Shown piece by piece: positions 8,121 to 17,717 of a stretch of DNA of 64,000 nt. This DNA comes from Flavobacteriales bacterium UBA1986 (lineage in GTDB: Bacteria > Bacteroidota > Bacteroidia > Flavobacteriales_G > Salibacteraceae). Below the pieces are notes generated by a model, which worked only from the letters and a program-made list of their open reading frames with translations, had not been told where the DNA came from and did not search any database. The position numbers were made by a program, and so were the translations under genes. Every line of letters starts with the position of its first letter. Position 1 is the first letter of the stretch. The DNA is taken from positions 124,438 through 188,437 of the forward strand of contig DDDG01000003.1 of assembly GCA_002336245.1 (NCBI GenBank), given 5' to 3'.

Positions 8121-10586
8121 ATGGCTGTAGACAATCCCATACATCGAAGTGAAGAAAATCCGAATTACTCGGACCCTACTCGTTCCATTCAAAATGAATT
8201 TGAGGTCGGGCTCTTCTTCCATCTTTTGAGAAAGAGTTTGTGGTGGGTATTGTTTTTCTTTTTGATTGCCATCAGCCTAAGCTTACTTTACCTCAAGTAT
8301 ACACCGCCCATGTATACTTCCTCGAGTGTGATTCAGATAAAAAACTCGAACAATGCAAGTCGCGTGCTTAAAATGGATGAGCTCTACGACAACAATGGCA
8401 TCAGTTCCGACCTCGAAATACTTCGTTCGAAAGAATTCATCAAAAAAGTCATAGGCACTTTGCCCTTTGAGATCAGCTATTTCAACGAGGGGGAAATATT
8501 AATTCATGAGTCCTATCGAACTGCTCCTTATGAGGTGAATGCCATCGTAAAGGATTCGAGTTTCTTTGGGCAACGCATTTACGTCGACTTCAAAGGGCTC
8601 AACAACGCAAAGCTCAGTTACCTGTCTAAGGGAGCTTTAATCGAAAAGGAATTCTCCCTAGATGAAAACATTGTTCTTCAGGAACTTGATCTTACCATTC
8701 GAATTACTGACTTCGAACGGATTAAAAATGTAGGGGGCGCACTCAGCAATGACGAATATTTCTTCATTGTAAACGATAAGGAAAAACTCGTTGGAACATT
8801 AATGAATCGCTTGAAGTTTCGAATAGTCAACGAGGCAGCGAATTCAGTTGAAATCTCCTTTGAAGATGGCAGTCCGAGCAAGGCAGCTGATTTTGCCAAT
8901 GCAGTAGCATTTCAATACATCAACTACGATCTGGAGCGAAAAATTGAGAGCTCTGATCGAATCTTGAAATTCATAGAGAATCAAATTCAAGAAGTTTTTG
9001 AGCGCCTTAAATCTTCTGAAACTTCCATCCAAGAGTTTAAAATCGACAATAAGCTCAGTCAGTCGGAAGACTTTACTTCGGTTAACCTAGACCGGCTCCA
9101 CGTATTTGAAGATCAACTCGTCAAACTGGAAATGGAGGAAAGTCTTCTAAATGAAATTAAGGAGGCCACTTCACGGAAAGACAAAAGCGTTGATGTTTAC
9201 AACCTGCTTCCCATTTTGAGTGGAACCCAGTTTGAATCAAGCCTCTCTAAACAAATTGCTGGTCTGCACGATGTGATGATTCAAAAGGAACAAGAACTTT
9301 TTGAAGTAACCCCGAGCAGTGGTCGAGTTACCAGTTTGAATGAACAAATCACAATTCAAAGGAAAATTTTAAGCGCCAGTGTTCTATCTCTTCAGCGCAA
9401 AATCAACAATCGAAAAGATAATCTACAGGCAAGAATTTCTGAGATTGAAGGCACCTTCAGTGGGCTCCCAGCCAAAGAACTTTTGTTTTCACGCTTGAAG
9501 AGATCTTTCGCTATCAACGAAAAATTCTATACTCTTCTCATTGAAAAGAAGGCTGAGTATTCCATCACAAAGGCTGGAATAGTGCCCGAAAGCACCATTT
9601 TAGAAGTTGCCGAATCGCCTCGCATACCAACCTCTCCCGTTTCAAGTCAAGTATTGTTGGTTTGTTTGAGTCTAGCCCTCATCATTAGTGTATTTCTTGT
9701 TCTCATACGATACGTTCTTTTCAACGACATCTCCTCCATTGGCGAAATTGTTCGTCTTACCCAATCGCCCATCGGAACGCTCGGAATTGTCCCTCGCTTT
9801 AAAGAGAACATTCCCGTTTCTCAATTGGTTGTAGACAAGAAACCCAAATCAGTTTTAGCTGAAGCCTTCCGCACGATTCGGACAAACCTTCAATTCATCA
9901 ACAACCAAAAAGGAAGTAAAACGATTTCGATTACATCGACTATTTCCGGTGAGGGAAAAACCTTCGTGGCCATCAATCTCGCGGGAATCATAGCTTTTTC
10001 GGGCAAAAGGGTCATCATCCTCGACTTGGATATGCGGAAACCAAAAATTCACTTAGGTTTTGGTGTTGGGAACGATAAAGGGATGAGCTCTCTTCTTGTT
10101 GGAATGGACGAAATTGAGAACTGTGTGAATCATTCTGAATTGGAGAATTTACATTTCATCACAGCTGGCCCAACACCTCCCAACCCTTCTGAACTGATCA
10201 TAAACGGCAAGCTGGATGAGATCATTAAAACTCTCTATGAATCCTACGATGTAGTCATAATTGACAACCCACCTGTTGGGCTGGTCACAGATGGGCTTTA
10301 CTGTATGCAGATTTCTGATTACCCCATTTACATCTTCAGAGCTCATTACTCAAAACGCCACTTCGTACAAAACGTTGATCGCATCATGAGTGAAAACAAG
10401 CTGAAAAACCTCTCTGTGATCCTAAACGGCGCTGATGTATCTGGTGGAGGTTACAACTACCACTACGGATATAGATACGGTTATGGCTACGGTTATGGCT
10501 ATGGCTATGGATACGGCGGCGGATATTACGACGACGAGAAGAAGCGAGAAGGCTTTTGGAAACGTTTAAGAGAGAAGTTTAAATGA
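8121..10586 (+). CDS. Wzc-like polysaccharide co-polymerase with BY-kinase domain
   Basis: An 821-residue inner-membrane protein that controls polysaccharide chain length and export through tyrosine autophosphorylation. It has a Wzz domain with a first membrane helix near residues 40-60, a periplasmic coiled-coil-rich region, a second helix near 512-533 and a cytosolic bacterial tyrosine kinase. Kinase motifs: Walker A SGEGKT (Gly-Glu-Gly-Lys-Thr 610-614), Walker A' VIILDLDMRKP (about 633-643) and Walker B VVIIDNPP (about 713-720). The tail from about residue 776 holds 13 tyrosines, mostly alternating with glycine, before YYDDEKK; this is the usual site of autophosphorylation but unusually regular. 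The stop overlaps rfbC as ATGA. Confidence 0.94.
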   Translation: MAVDNPIHRSEENPNYSDPTRSIQNEFEVGLFFHLLRKSLWWVLFFFLIAISLSLLYLKYTPPMYTSSSVIQIKNSNNASRVLKMDELYDNNGISSDLEILRSKEFIKKVIGTLPFEISYFNEGEILIHESYRTAPYEVNAIVKDSSFFGQRIYVDFKGLNNAKLSYLSKGALIEKEFSLDENIVLQELDLTIRITDFERIKNVGGALSNDEYFFIVNDKEKLVGTLMNRLKFRIVNEAANSVEISFEDGSPSKAADFANAVAFQYINYDLERKIESSDRILKFIENQIQEVFERLKSSETSIQEFKIDNKLSQSEDFTSVNLDRLHVFEDQLVKLEMEESLLNEIKEATSRKDKSVDVYNLLPILSGTQFESSLSKQIAGLHDVMIQKEQELFEVTPSSGRVTSLNEQITIQRKILSASVLSLQRKINNRKDNLQARISEIEGTFSGLPAKELLFSRLKRSFAINEKFYTLLIEKKAEYSITKAGIVPESTILEVAESPRIPTSPVSSQVLLVCLSLALIISVFLVLIRYVLFNDISSIGEIVRLTQSPIGTLGIVPRFKENIPVSQLVVDKKPKSVLAEAFRTIRTNLQFINNQKGSKTISITSTISGEGKTFVAINLAGIIAFSGKRVIILDLDMRKPKIHLGFGVGNDKGMSSLLVGMDEIENCVNHSELENLHFITAGPTPPNPSELIINGKLDEIIKTLYESYDVVIIDNPPVGLVTDGLYCMQISDYPIYIFRAHYSKRHFVQNVDRIMSENKLKNLSVILNGADVSGGGYNYHYGYRYGYGYGYGYGYGYGGGYYDDEKKREGFWKRLREKFK
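10446..10542 (+). repeat. Tyr-Gly codon repeat in the BY-kinase tail
   Basis: In-frame tandem (TAT/TAC)(GGT/GGC/GGA) hexamers encode alternating Tyr and Gly near the C-terminus of the kinase. The 6-nt period makes the tract prone to length change by slippage, which would alter the number of phosphorylatable tyrosines without changing frame. Confidence 0.8.
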
Positions 10587-11128
10587 AGTTAGTACTCGAG
10601 CCTCTTCCAGGCTTAAAACTTTTGGAACCTACCGTTTTTGAAGATTCACGCGGATACTTTTTTGAGAGTTTCAGTGCTCGAGTATTCAAAGAGCTTGGAA
10701 TTGAAGATCGTTTCATCCAAGACAATCAGAGCATGAGTGCTCAAAAGGGAGTGCTCAGAGGCCTTCACTTCCAGAACACACCACACACACAATCGAAATT
10801 GGTTCGTGTAATTCAAGGCTCTGTGCTCGACGTAGTCGTGGATCTTAGAAAAGAATCTGGTAGCTATGGAGTTCAGAAGAGTTTTGTGCTAGACGATAAA
10901 AGTAGACAACTCTTGTATGTACCAAAAGGCTTCGCACATGGCTTTCTCACTCTTGAGGCAAATACACTCTTCAGCTATAAGTGCAGCGACTTTTACAATA
11001 AAGATTCTGAAGTGAGCATTCAATGGAATGACCCCGATCTCGACATCCCTTGGGATGTGGAAAATCCGATTTTATCCGACAAAGACCGAAAAGCTATGTC
11101 GTTCAAAGACTTTGTGAGTCCATTTTAA
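10583..11128 (+). CDS. rfbC: dTDP-4-dehydrorhamnose 3,5-epimerase
   Basis: Cupin-fold epimerase of 181 residues that converts dTDP-4-keto-6-deoxyglucose to dTDP-4-keto-L-rhamnose (RmlC step). Family landmarks are the opening TVFEDSRGYFFESF, the catalytic-His segment GVLRGLHFQ, VVDLRKESGSYG, and the YVPKGFAHGFLTL strand. The length is typical. It overlaps the kinase gene by 4 nt and so is translationally coupled to the export genes. No rfbA, rfbB or rfbD partners are in the window; they may lie elsewhere, or the enzyme may serve another deoxysugar pathway. Confidence 0.93.
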   Translation: MKLVLEPLPGLKLLEPTVFEDSRGYFFESFSARVFKELGIEDRFIQDNQSMSAQKGVLRGLHFQNTPHTQSKLVRVIQGSVLDVVVDLRKESGSYGVQKSFVLDDKSRQLLYVPKGFAHGFLTLEANTLFSYKCSDFYNKDSEVSIQWNDPDLDIPWDVENPILSDKDRKAMSFKDFVSPF

Positions 11129-11138
11129 AGGACAAAAG

Positions 11139-11146
11139 TACTTTCG
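11139..11146 (+). promoter_or_regulatory. -7-like element TACTTTCG ahead of the WecA-like gene
   Basis: Seven of eight positions match TAnnTTTG. It ends 7 nt before the TTG start and lies just after the rfbC stop. Confidence 0.4.
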
Positions 11147-11153
11147 CAGCAGC

Positions 11154-12293
11154 TTGGAAGCATTCGACCTCGATACGCAGATACTGATTTTGAAGTATGC
11201 CTTACTCTTTGGCTTCACCTTCACATTTTCGATTATGCTCAATCAAATTCTATTGAAATTTTCAAAGAATTTGGGTAAGCGCACAGCCGATGTCTCGATG
11301 ATACGATGGGCTTCAGAGGCCAAACCTTCCCTTGTAGGGATTTCATTCTTCATCATCTTCCTCATCACATATTCGGTTTACACTGTTTTCTTCAATTTTG
11401 AAGGAACCTTGCTCTCCACTCAAAACTTAGGTGTTCTAGGTGCCGTTTGTCTGGGCTTTCTTATGGGACTTTCCGACGATGCCTACAACACCAATCCGGC
11501 GCTCAAACTATCCACCCAGATATTTTGCGGGCTCCTGCTCTGCCTTACAGGAACCTACATTTCACTTTTCCCGCTGGAAATCCTCAACTACATCATCACC
11601 GTTGTTTGGGTTGTGGCGGTTATGAATTCAATCAATATGCTTGACAATATGGACTCCATCACCACCGTGGTATCCATCTTTATTCTTCTCATTGCCCTGG
11701 TCGCTCTTTACTACAGTCCAGACTTCAGCCATTTTTATCTAGCCTTAATCCTCGGAACCCTCTCTGCCTTATTCGCCTTTCTCATTTACAATTGGCACCC
11801 TTCAAAAATGTTCATGGGTGATACAGGATCGCAGTTCTTGGGCATCCTCTTGGCCCCCATAGGAATCATCTACTTCTGGAACAACAAAGGAATCAGTGGT
11901 GTAGAAGCCAGTGGAAAACAGTTATGTATCGTACTTCTGGCTTTCATCATTCCCATCTTCGATACTGCGACGGTCATCATCAATAGATTGCGCCGTGGAC
12001 AAGCTCCATACATTGGTGGAAAAGACCACACAACCCATCATTTATCCCACATGGGCTTGAGCGATCGTAAGGTTGCATTCCTGTTTATCGGCATTAGTAT
12101 ACTTAGCTTCATTATGGTGTGGATAATTGTACGCTTCTTAACACCATGGAGCCACATCTTAACTGCTACCTTTATGCTGTATTTCCTTTCCGTATTTAGA
12201 AGCCTCTACAACGTAACCAGAATTCGGAAAGCAAGGAAACGCTTTCATGATGAAACAAGAAAATCCCAAGGTAGAATCCTCGAGCGCGCATAA
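11154..12293 (+). CDS. WecA/MraY-type undecaprenyl-phosphate sugar-1-phosphate transferase
   Basis: Polytopic inner-membrane enzyme of 379 residues that transfers a sugar-1-phosphate to undecaprenyl phosphate, starting lipid-linked glycan synthesis. About ten hydrophobic helices are visible. Motifs typical of glycosyltransferase family 4 (WecA/TagO) are the aspartates in GLSDDAYN, NSINMLDNMDSITT, the FMGDTGSQFLG loop and the His-rich GGKDHTTHHLSHMG loop. The start is a TTG; the next in-frame ATG would remove most of the first helix, and no earlier plausible codon sits behind the -7 element. The 3' end overlaps the transglycosylase gene by 47 nt. It is probably the initiating transferase of the polysaccharide cluster or of O-antigen. 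Confidence 0.9.
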   Translation: MEAFDLDTQILILKYALLFGFTFTFSIMLNQILLKFSKNLGKRTADVSMIRWASEAKPSLVGISFFIIFLITYSVYTVFFNFEGTLLSTQNLGVLGAVCLGFLMGLSDDAYNTNPALKLSTQIFCGLLLCLTGTYISLFPLEILNYIITVVWVVAVMNSINMLDNMDSITTVVSIFILLIALVALYYSPDFSHFYLALILGTLSALFAFLIYNWHPSKMFMGDTGSQFLGILLAPIGIIYFWNNKGISGVEASGKQLCIVLLAFIIPIFDTATVIINRLRRGQAPYIGGKDHTTHHLSHMGLSDRKVAFLFIGISILSFIMVWIIVRFLTPWSHILTATFMLYFLSVFRSLYNVTRIRKARKRFHDETRKSQGRILERA

Positions 12294-13209
12294 ACTGTGG
12301 AAGGCAATTGCCCTTCTCGCACTTTCCGGACTTTTACTCAGCAGTCTATCGTATTACAGCATCCCCGATAAGGAAGATCAAAACTTCAAACAACAGTTCA
12401 ACAAGGACTACAGAGTTTACGCATTAGAACTTCCCAAAAAACTCAACTTCCTTTCCGAAGAAGTTCCTGTGCACCGAAGTGATGTTTACGAGAGTCTCGA
12501 TCGTGAAATGCTTGTGAATACTTATTGGCAAAGTCAAACCTTGCTCTTTTTTAAGCGCGCCAAAAAGTGGCTTCCACAAATTGAAACACTTCTAGAAAAA
12601 GAAGGAATTCCGAACGATTTCAAATACTTGGCACTCATTGAAAGTGGCTTGCTCGACATTGTGAGTCCTTCAGGAGCTGTTGGCTTTTGGCAAATCATGA
12701 AAGCTACTGGGAAAGAGTATGGATTGCGCATCGACTCTGAGGTTGACGAACGCTACGACCTCGAAAAAGCTACTTCTACCGCAGCCAAATACCTCAAAGA
12801 AGGCTATGGTAAGTACGGAAGTTGGACTCTTGCGGCCGCTTCTTACAATATGGGAATGAATGGCATGGATCGCACCTTAGTCAAACAAGGAGTAGACAAC
12901 TATTACGATCTCTACCTCAACCCAGAAACTGCGCGCTATGTATACCGTATGATTGCGGTTAAACTCATCATGGAAAGTCCTTCTGATTTCGGTTTTCAAT
13001 TCCGCGACAAAGACCTATACTCGACCGTTCCGGTGTCAGTTCTTAATGTCGATAGTTCCATTAGTAACTTAAGCACATTCGCTCAGGAGCAAGGAACAAC
13101 GTACAAGCAATTGCGCCTCTTAAATCCTTGGCTGCGATCAAACCACGTGAGCCCAACTTCAGGAGGGGTTCTTGCCATTAAAATTCCTAAAAAAGACCTA
13201 AAGAATTAA
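12247..13209 (+). CDS. MltD-like lytic murein transglycosylase
   Basis: Membrane-anchored peptidoglycan lytic transglycosylase of 320 residues. One N-terminal helix (about 17-35) anchors the protein. An SLT domain follows, with the catalytic Glu in ALIESGL and the family segments SPSGAVGFWQIM and AAASYNMG. The C-terminal region (VSVLNVDSSISNLSTFAQEQ onward) looks like a single LysM-type or degenerate glycan-binding module. Two adjacent ATGs open the frame inside the wecA-like gene; no later start exists before the membrane helix, so the 47-nt overlap is probably real and implies coupling. It may open the wall for polysaccharide export or serve general turnover. Confidence 0.88.
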   Translation: MMKQENPKVESSSAHKLWKAIALLALSGLLLSSLSYYSIPDKEDQNFKQQFNKDYRVYALELPKKLNFLSEEVPVHRSDVYESLDREMLVNTYWQSQTLLFFKRAKKWLPQIETLLEKEGIPNDFKYLALIESGLLDIVSPSGAVGFWQIMKATGKEYGLRIDSEVDERYDLEKATSTAAKYLKEGYGKYGSWTLAAASYNMGMNGMDRTLVKQGVDNYYDLYLNPETARYVYRMIAVKLIMESPSDFGFQFRDKDLYSTVPVSVLNVDSSISNLSTFAQEQGTTYKQLRLLNPWLRSNHVSPTSGGVLAIKIPKKDLKN

Positions 13210-13268
13210 AGCTTCTTCTCCTCGAGACTGAGCAAATTCCAACTGCTTTTTTGCGTTCTTTTGCGCTC

Positions 13269-16106
13269 ATGCAAGAGTACCTCGAAATCTACGGTGCACG
13301 CGTCCACAATCTCAAGAATGTAGACCTTAAAATCCCACGCAATAAGCTGGTGGTTTTTACTGGTTTGAGTGGAAGCGGGAAGTCCTCATTGGCCTTCGAC
13401 ACCATCTATGCCGAGGGTCAGCGCAGATACATCGAAAGTTTCTCTGCCTATGCACGCCAATTCATTGGAACTCTCGAACGTCCCGACGTCGATAAAATCG
13501 AGGGCTTAAGTCCCGTGATTTCCATCGAACAAAAAACGGTAAACCGCTCTCCACGTTCCACCGTTGGAACTATTACGGAGATTTACGACTTCTTCCGATT
13601 GCTTTACGCACGTGCTTCCATTGCATACTCGTATAAAACGGGTAAGGAAATGGTGCAGTACAGCGACCAGCAAATTGCCTCTTTAATCAAGGAAGCTTTT
13701 CAAGGCGAGCGCATCATGATTTTAGCTCCCATAGTTCGCTCCAGGAAAGGTCACTACAGAGAGCTTTTTCAGAAAGTAAGAAAGCAAGGATACGTTCGAG
13801 TACGTGTGGATGGTGAAGTGAAAGAAATCACAGAGCGCATGCAGCTTGACCGTTATAAAGTTCACGACATTGAAGTTGTCATCGATCGATTGAAAGTAGA
13901 CGATTCCGTTGACCAACGTCTGATGCCAAGCATCCAAGAAGCTATGCGTCGAGGAAAAGATGCATTGATGGTGATTCAAGTTGATTCAAGCGAACCTCGT
14001 TTTTTCAGTCGCAAGTTGATGTGCCCGACTTCAGGCATTTCGTACGATTTACCGGCACCAAATCTATTCTCCTTCAACTCACCTTATGGAGCCTGTCCCC
14101 ATTGCAATGGTTTGGGTGAAGTCTCTGAAATTGATCTCGAAAAAATCATCCCAAACCCAAAGAAAAGCATTCGCCAAGGTGGAATTGCTCCTTTGGGCGA
14201 ATACAAAAACACTTGGATCTTCAAACAAATTGAAGCTCTTGGAGATAAGTACGATTTTAAGCTGAATACTCCGATCAATGAGATCAGCGAGGAAGCCATT
14301 AAAGTTCTTTTATACGGAACCGACGAACAAGTCACGATAAAAAATGATGTGGTTGGGATCAGTAAGTCTTACCGCATCAACTTTCCAGGAATCGCCAACC
14401 ACGTGAGCAATAGCTACGAGGAAAAGCCCTCTGCAGGTGTTCAACGTTGGGCCCAGCAATTCATGAATAAAAAAGCCTGCCCCGAATGTGAGGGCAGTCG
14501 TCTGAAAAAGGAATCGCACAACTTTAAGATCGACGGTAAGAGCATCCCTGAAGTGGCCAATATGGAAATTGGTGAGCTTCAAACTTGGTTGACTGATTTG
14601 GAATTGAGAATCACCGACCGACAGGTAAAAATTGGAATGGAAGTCATCAAGGAAATTCGCAAACGCGTAAACTTCCTGATGGACGTAGGTCTCGAATATT
14701 TGAGCCTAAACCGTTCCGCCCGATCCATCTCTGGCGGCGAAGCTCAGCGCATTCGTCTAGCAACGCAAATTGGAACACAACTCACAGGAGTTCTATACAT
14801 CCTCGACGAGCCGAGCATCGGACTTCATCAACGCGACAACGCCAGGCTAATAAAGTCTTTGAAGGATTTACGCGACATAGGGAACTCGGTCATTGTGGTT
14901 GAACACGACAAAGACATGATGATGGAGGCCGACTTTCTCGTGGACATCGGACCGAAAGCAGGAGCACATGGAGGCGAAATTATATTAGCTGGCCCTCCTT
15001 CCGAACTCACATCAGACAAGTCCATTACTGCTCACTTCTTAGAAGGCAAGAAGGTTATTGAAATTCCTTCGGAACGCAGAAAGGGCAATGGCAAGAAGAT
15101 TAAGCTGAAAGGCGTGACTGGTCACAACTTGAAAAACTTAAACGTTGAGTTTCCACTTGGGCAGCTCATCTGTGTTACGGGAGTTTCGGGAAGTGGAAAA
15201 TCCAGCTTGATAGACGAAACACTCTACCCAATTCTCAGCGGACACTTCTTCAACAGCAAAAGACGTCCGCTAGAGTACAAGAAAATAGAAGGCATCGACC
15301 TCGTCGACAAGGTGATTGAAATCGACCAAAGTCCGATTGGTCGAACACCGCGTTCGAACCCGGCCACCTATTCAGGCGTCTTTTCCGACATCAGAAACCT
15401 ATTCGCCAACATTCCTGAGGCACAAATTCGAGGTTATAAACCTGGTCGCTTTTCTTTCAATGTGAAAGGTGGACGCTGCGAAGAATGCAAAGGAGCCGGA
15501 CTGAAGACCATCGAGATGAACTTCTTGCCAGACGTCTTCGTATTGTGTCCGAGTTGCCAAGGAAAGAGGTACAACAGAGAAACTCTTGAAGTTCGATACA
15601 AAGGGAAGTCGATCAACGATGTGTTGAATATGACGATTGAAGAGGCTCGAGTATTTTTCGAGCACATTCCGTCCATCCACATCAAGGTCAAAACACTGGA
15701 TGAAGTTGGCTTGGGCTATGTTCGTTTGGGGCAATCGTCTACCACACTTTCGGGTGGTGAAGCACAGCGTGTGAAATTGGCATCTGAGCTTTCCAAACGA
15801 GATACAGGAAACACCTTCTACATTCTCGACGAGCCAACTACTGGTCTCCACTTCGAGGACATTCGTGTGCTTCTAGAAGTGCTGAACAGACTGGTGGATC
15901 ATGGAAATACAGTGCTTATTGTTGAGCACAATCTGGACATCATCAAAATGGCCGATCACATCATTGACTTAGGTCCTGAAGGTGGTTCTTCTGGAGGTCA
16001 AATTTTGTTTACTGGAAGTCCGGAGGAGATGATTAAAAATGCCGACGGCCATACTGCACATTACCTGCGTTTGGAAATGGAAGCCTCCTCAAAAGCCAGT
16101 TCATAA
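13269..16106 (+). CDS. uvrA: UvrABC excinuclease subunit A
   Basis: DNA-damage recognition ATPase of nucleotide excision repair, 945 residues, full length. There are two ABC modules, with Walker A motifs GLSGSGKSS near the start and GVSGSGKSS in the second half, and two signatures, SISGGEAQR and TLSGGEAQR. Zinc-binding cysteine pairs are visible as CPHC and CPEC in the first module and CEEC and CPSC in the second. The ATG at 13269 (MQEYLEIYGARVHNL) matches the usual family start; an in-frame TTG 18 nt upstream would add a non-conserved extension. No LexA-like operator was noticed upstream. Confidence 0.97.
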   Translation: MQEYLEIYGARVHNLKNVDLKIPRNKLVVFTGLSGSGKSSLAFDTIYAEGQRRYIESFSAYARQFIGTLERPDVDKIEGLSPVISIEQKTVNRSPRSTVGTITEIYDFFRLLYARASIAYSYKTGKEMVQYSDQQIASLIKEAFQGERIMILAPIVRSRKGHYRELFQKVRKQGYVRVRVDGEVKEITERMQLDRYKVHDIEVVIDRLKVDDSVDQRLMPSIQEAMRRGKDALMVIQVDSSEPRFFSRKLMCPTSGISYDLPAPNLFSFNSPYGACPHCNGLGEVSEIDLEKIIPNPKKSIRQGGIAPLGEYKNTWIFKQIEALGDKYDFKLNTPINEISEEAIKVLLYGTDEQVTIKNDVVGISKSYRINFPGIANHVSNSYEEKPSAGVQRWAQQFMNKKACPECEGSRLKKESHNFKIDGKSIPEVANMEIGELQTWLTDLELRITDRQVKIGMEVIKEIRKRVNFLMDVGLEYLSLNRSARSISGGEAQRIRLATQIGTQLTGVLYILDEPSIGLHQRDNARLIKSLKDLRDIGNSVIVVEHDKDMMMEADFLVDIGPKAGAHGGEIILAGPPSELTSDKSITAHFLEGKKVIEIPSERRKGNGKKIKLKGVTGHNLKNLNVEFPLGQLICVTGVSGSGKSSLIDETLYPILSGHFFNSKRRPLEYKKIEGIDLVDKVIEIDQSPIGRTPRSNPATYSGVFSDIRNLFANIPEAQIRGYKPGRFSFNVKGGRCEECKGAGLKTIEMNFLPDVFVLCPSCQGKRYNRETLEVRYKGKSINDVLNMTIEEARVFFEHIPSIHIKVKTLDEVGLGYVRLGQSSTTLSGGEAQRVKLASELSKRDTGNTFYILDEPTTGLHFEDIRVLLEVLNRLVDHGNTVLIVEHNLDIIKMADHIIDLGPEGGSSGGQILFTGSPEEMIKNADGHTAHYLRLEMEASSKASS

Positions 16107-16170
16107 GAGTTTCATCGTATTTGGACAATAAACCTTGAGGCCGGTAGTTTTTCTTGCATTGCCCTCGTTT

Positions 16171-16254
16171 ATGAAGAACTTAAAATTCGCCTTCTTGTTG
16201 AAAATTGCGGCCTTCGTGATTTTAACTGGAATGCTCTACACGCTTTCGCTCTAG
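16171..16254 (+). CDS. Possible 27-residue single-helix membrane peptide
   Basis: A short frame in the uvrA/oxidase gap encodes one Lys-flanked hydrophobic helix (KFAFLLKIAAFVILTGMLYT) and stops on the last bases of the convergent oxidase gene. It is not clearly recognisable. A T-rich TAGTTTTT stretch upstream is a weak promoter candidate. The composition is that of a genuine small membrane peptide, but chance cannot be excluded in such a short frame. Confidence 0.3.
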   Translation: MKNLKFAFLLKIAAFVILTGMLYTLSL

Positions 16255-17660
16255 TCGTCAGGAAAGACTTTAGACGGGTTGAGAATTCCCTTGGGATCGA
16301 AGTTCCTTTTGATGCCTCGTTGCAATTCTAACTCAACCGCGCTGAATGGAATGTCCATGTAGTTTTTCTGGACAAACCCAATTCCATGCTCACCAGAAAT
16401 GGTTCCTCCTAAGCTCACACAGAGTTCGAAGATTTCACGAATGGCTGCAGTTAGTTCGTTGTTCCATTTCGCTTCAGACATATCTCCTTTGATGATGTTG
16501 ACGTGTAAGTTTCCATCGCCAACATGGCCGTAGCATACTGAAGTGAATCCGTAACGTTTTCCAATTTCCTTCACTCCTTTTAGAAGCCTCGGCATCTCGT
16601 AGCGTGGCACCACAGTATCTTCTTCCTTGTAGATGGAATTCGCCTTGACCGCCTCACCTACTCTTATCCGCATTTTCCAGAGCATCTCTTTTTGAGCTGC
16701 TGTGTCGGCAAATAGAATTTCACCAGCTTCATACTGCTCAAGAACGCTCATAATCTTCTCGCAATCTTTCATCAAAACTTCTGGGTCGTTGCCGTCTACC
16801 TCAATGAGCAAATGCGCTTGCACCTCATCGCCAACTTCCATGTTTATTCCATCGATGTACTTTAAGGTGAAATCGATGGCGTCGCGTTCCATAAATTCCA
16901 TGGCGGACGGGATTACACCTGCCTTAAAAATGGCTGGTACCGCTTCGCAGGCTTTCTCCTCAGAATTAAAAGGAACCAACATGAGAAGGTCTTCGGTTGG
17001 TTCTGGAATCAGTTTGAAAACAGCTTTTGTGATGATTCCTAAGGTGCCTTCACTTCCCACCATCAATTGAGTGAGATTGTATCCTGTTGAATTTTTGAGC
17101 GTGTTCGCGCCCGTCCAAATCACGTCGCCACTGGCCAAAACCACTTCCAAGTTCAAGACATAATCACTGGTAACTCCGTATTTCACTGCCCGTGGACCAC
17201 CTGAATTGAGGGCGAGGTTTCCTCCGAGAAAACAGGAACCCCATGAAGCTGGATCTGGAGGGTAGAACAAGCCCTTCTCTTTTACGGCTTCCTGAAAAAC
17301 TTGATTGATAACACCAGGCTCTACAGTTGCTTGAAGGTTGTTCTCGTCGATGTCAACGATGCGATCGAATCGCTCCATGCTCAGACCAACTCCGCCGTGA
17401 ATGCTCAAGGCACCACCACTCAAACCTGTGCGCGCGCCTAAAGGTGTGACCGGAATACTGTGTTCGTTGCAGATTTTCAAAATAGCTGCAACTTCTTCTG
17501 TATTGTTCGGCTTTAAAACAACTTCAGGTGGGTAAGAGAGGTTCTCTGTTTCATCGGAACCGTACTTCAAGAGGTTCTCTTCATCTAGGAAAATTTGATC
17601 TTCCTGAAGAGTTCTTTTGAAAAAGTCGATCAGTTCTTGTGAAAGGCGTCCGAAGGTCAT
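16251..17660 (-). CDS. FAD-binding oxidase, GlcD / D-lactate dehydrogenase type
   Basis: Flavoprotein of 469 residues related to glycolate oxidase subunit GlcD and D-lactate or D-2-hydroxyglutarate dehydrogenases; it oxidises a D-2-hydroxy acid. The N-terminal PCMH-type FAD domain shows PVTPLGARTGLSGGALS and PDPASWGSC...GGNLALNSGG. The C-terminal FAD_oxidase_C domain has CYGHVGDGNLHVN and SGEHGIGFVQK, with the conserved His residues. The exact substrate cannot be decided. The ATG at 17660 was chosen because the more upstream TTG forms the end of the -7 element itself. No GlcE/GlcF-type iron-sulfur partner is adjacent. It diverges from the DPP IV gene. Confidence 0.9.
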   Translation of the reverse strand: MTFGRLSQELIDFFKRTLQEDQIFLDEENLLKYGSDETENLSYPPEVVLKPNNTEEVAAILKICNEHSIPVTPLGARTGLSGGALSIHGGVGLSMERFDRIVDIDENNLQATVEPGVINQVFQEAVKEKGLFYPPDPASWGSCFLGGNLALNSGGPRAVKYGVTSDYVLNLEVVLASGDVIWTGANTLKNSTGYNLTQLMVGSEGTLGIITKAVFKLIPEPTEDLLMLVPFNSEEKACEAVPAIFKAGVIPSAMEFMERDAIDFTLKYIDGINMEVGDEVQAHLLIEVDGNDPEVLMKDCEKIMSVLEQYEAGEILFADTAAQKEMLWKMRIRVGEAVKANSIYKEEDTVVPRYEMPRLLKGVKEIGKRYGFTSVCYGHVGDGNLHVNIIKGDMSEAKWNNELTAAIREIFELCVSLGGTISGEHGIGFVQKNYMDIPFSAVELELQRGIKRNFDPKGILNPSKVFPDD

Positions 17661-17663
17661 TTT

Positions 17664-17671
17664 CAAATGTA
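17664..17671 (-). promoter_or_regulatory. -7 element TACATTTG, oxidase promoter
   Basis: Exact consensus match on the minus strand. Only three bases separate it from the ATG, so the mRNA is probably leaderless. Confidence 0.55.
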
Positions 17672-17717
17672 AAAAACCCCTTGTGACAGACGGCGAGCAT
17701 TCACAGTCTAGAACTTA

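Noticed and set aside
15399..15851. 150-codon antisense ORF within uvrA
   Set aside because: It lies entirely opposite a strongly conserved uvrA region; shadow of codon bias.
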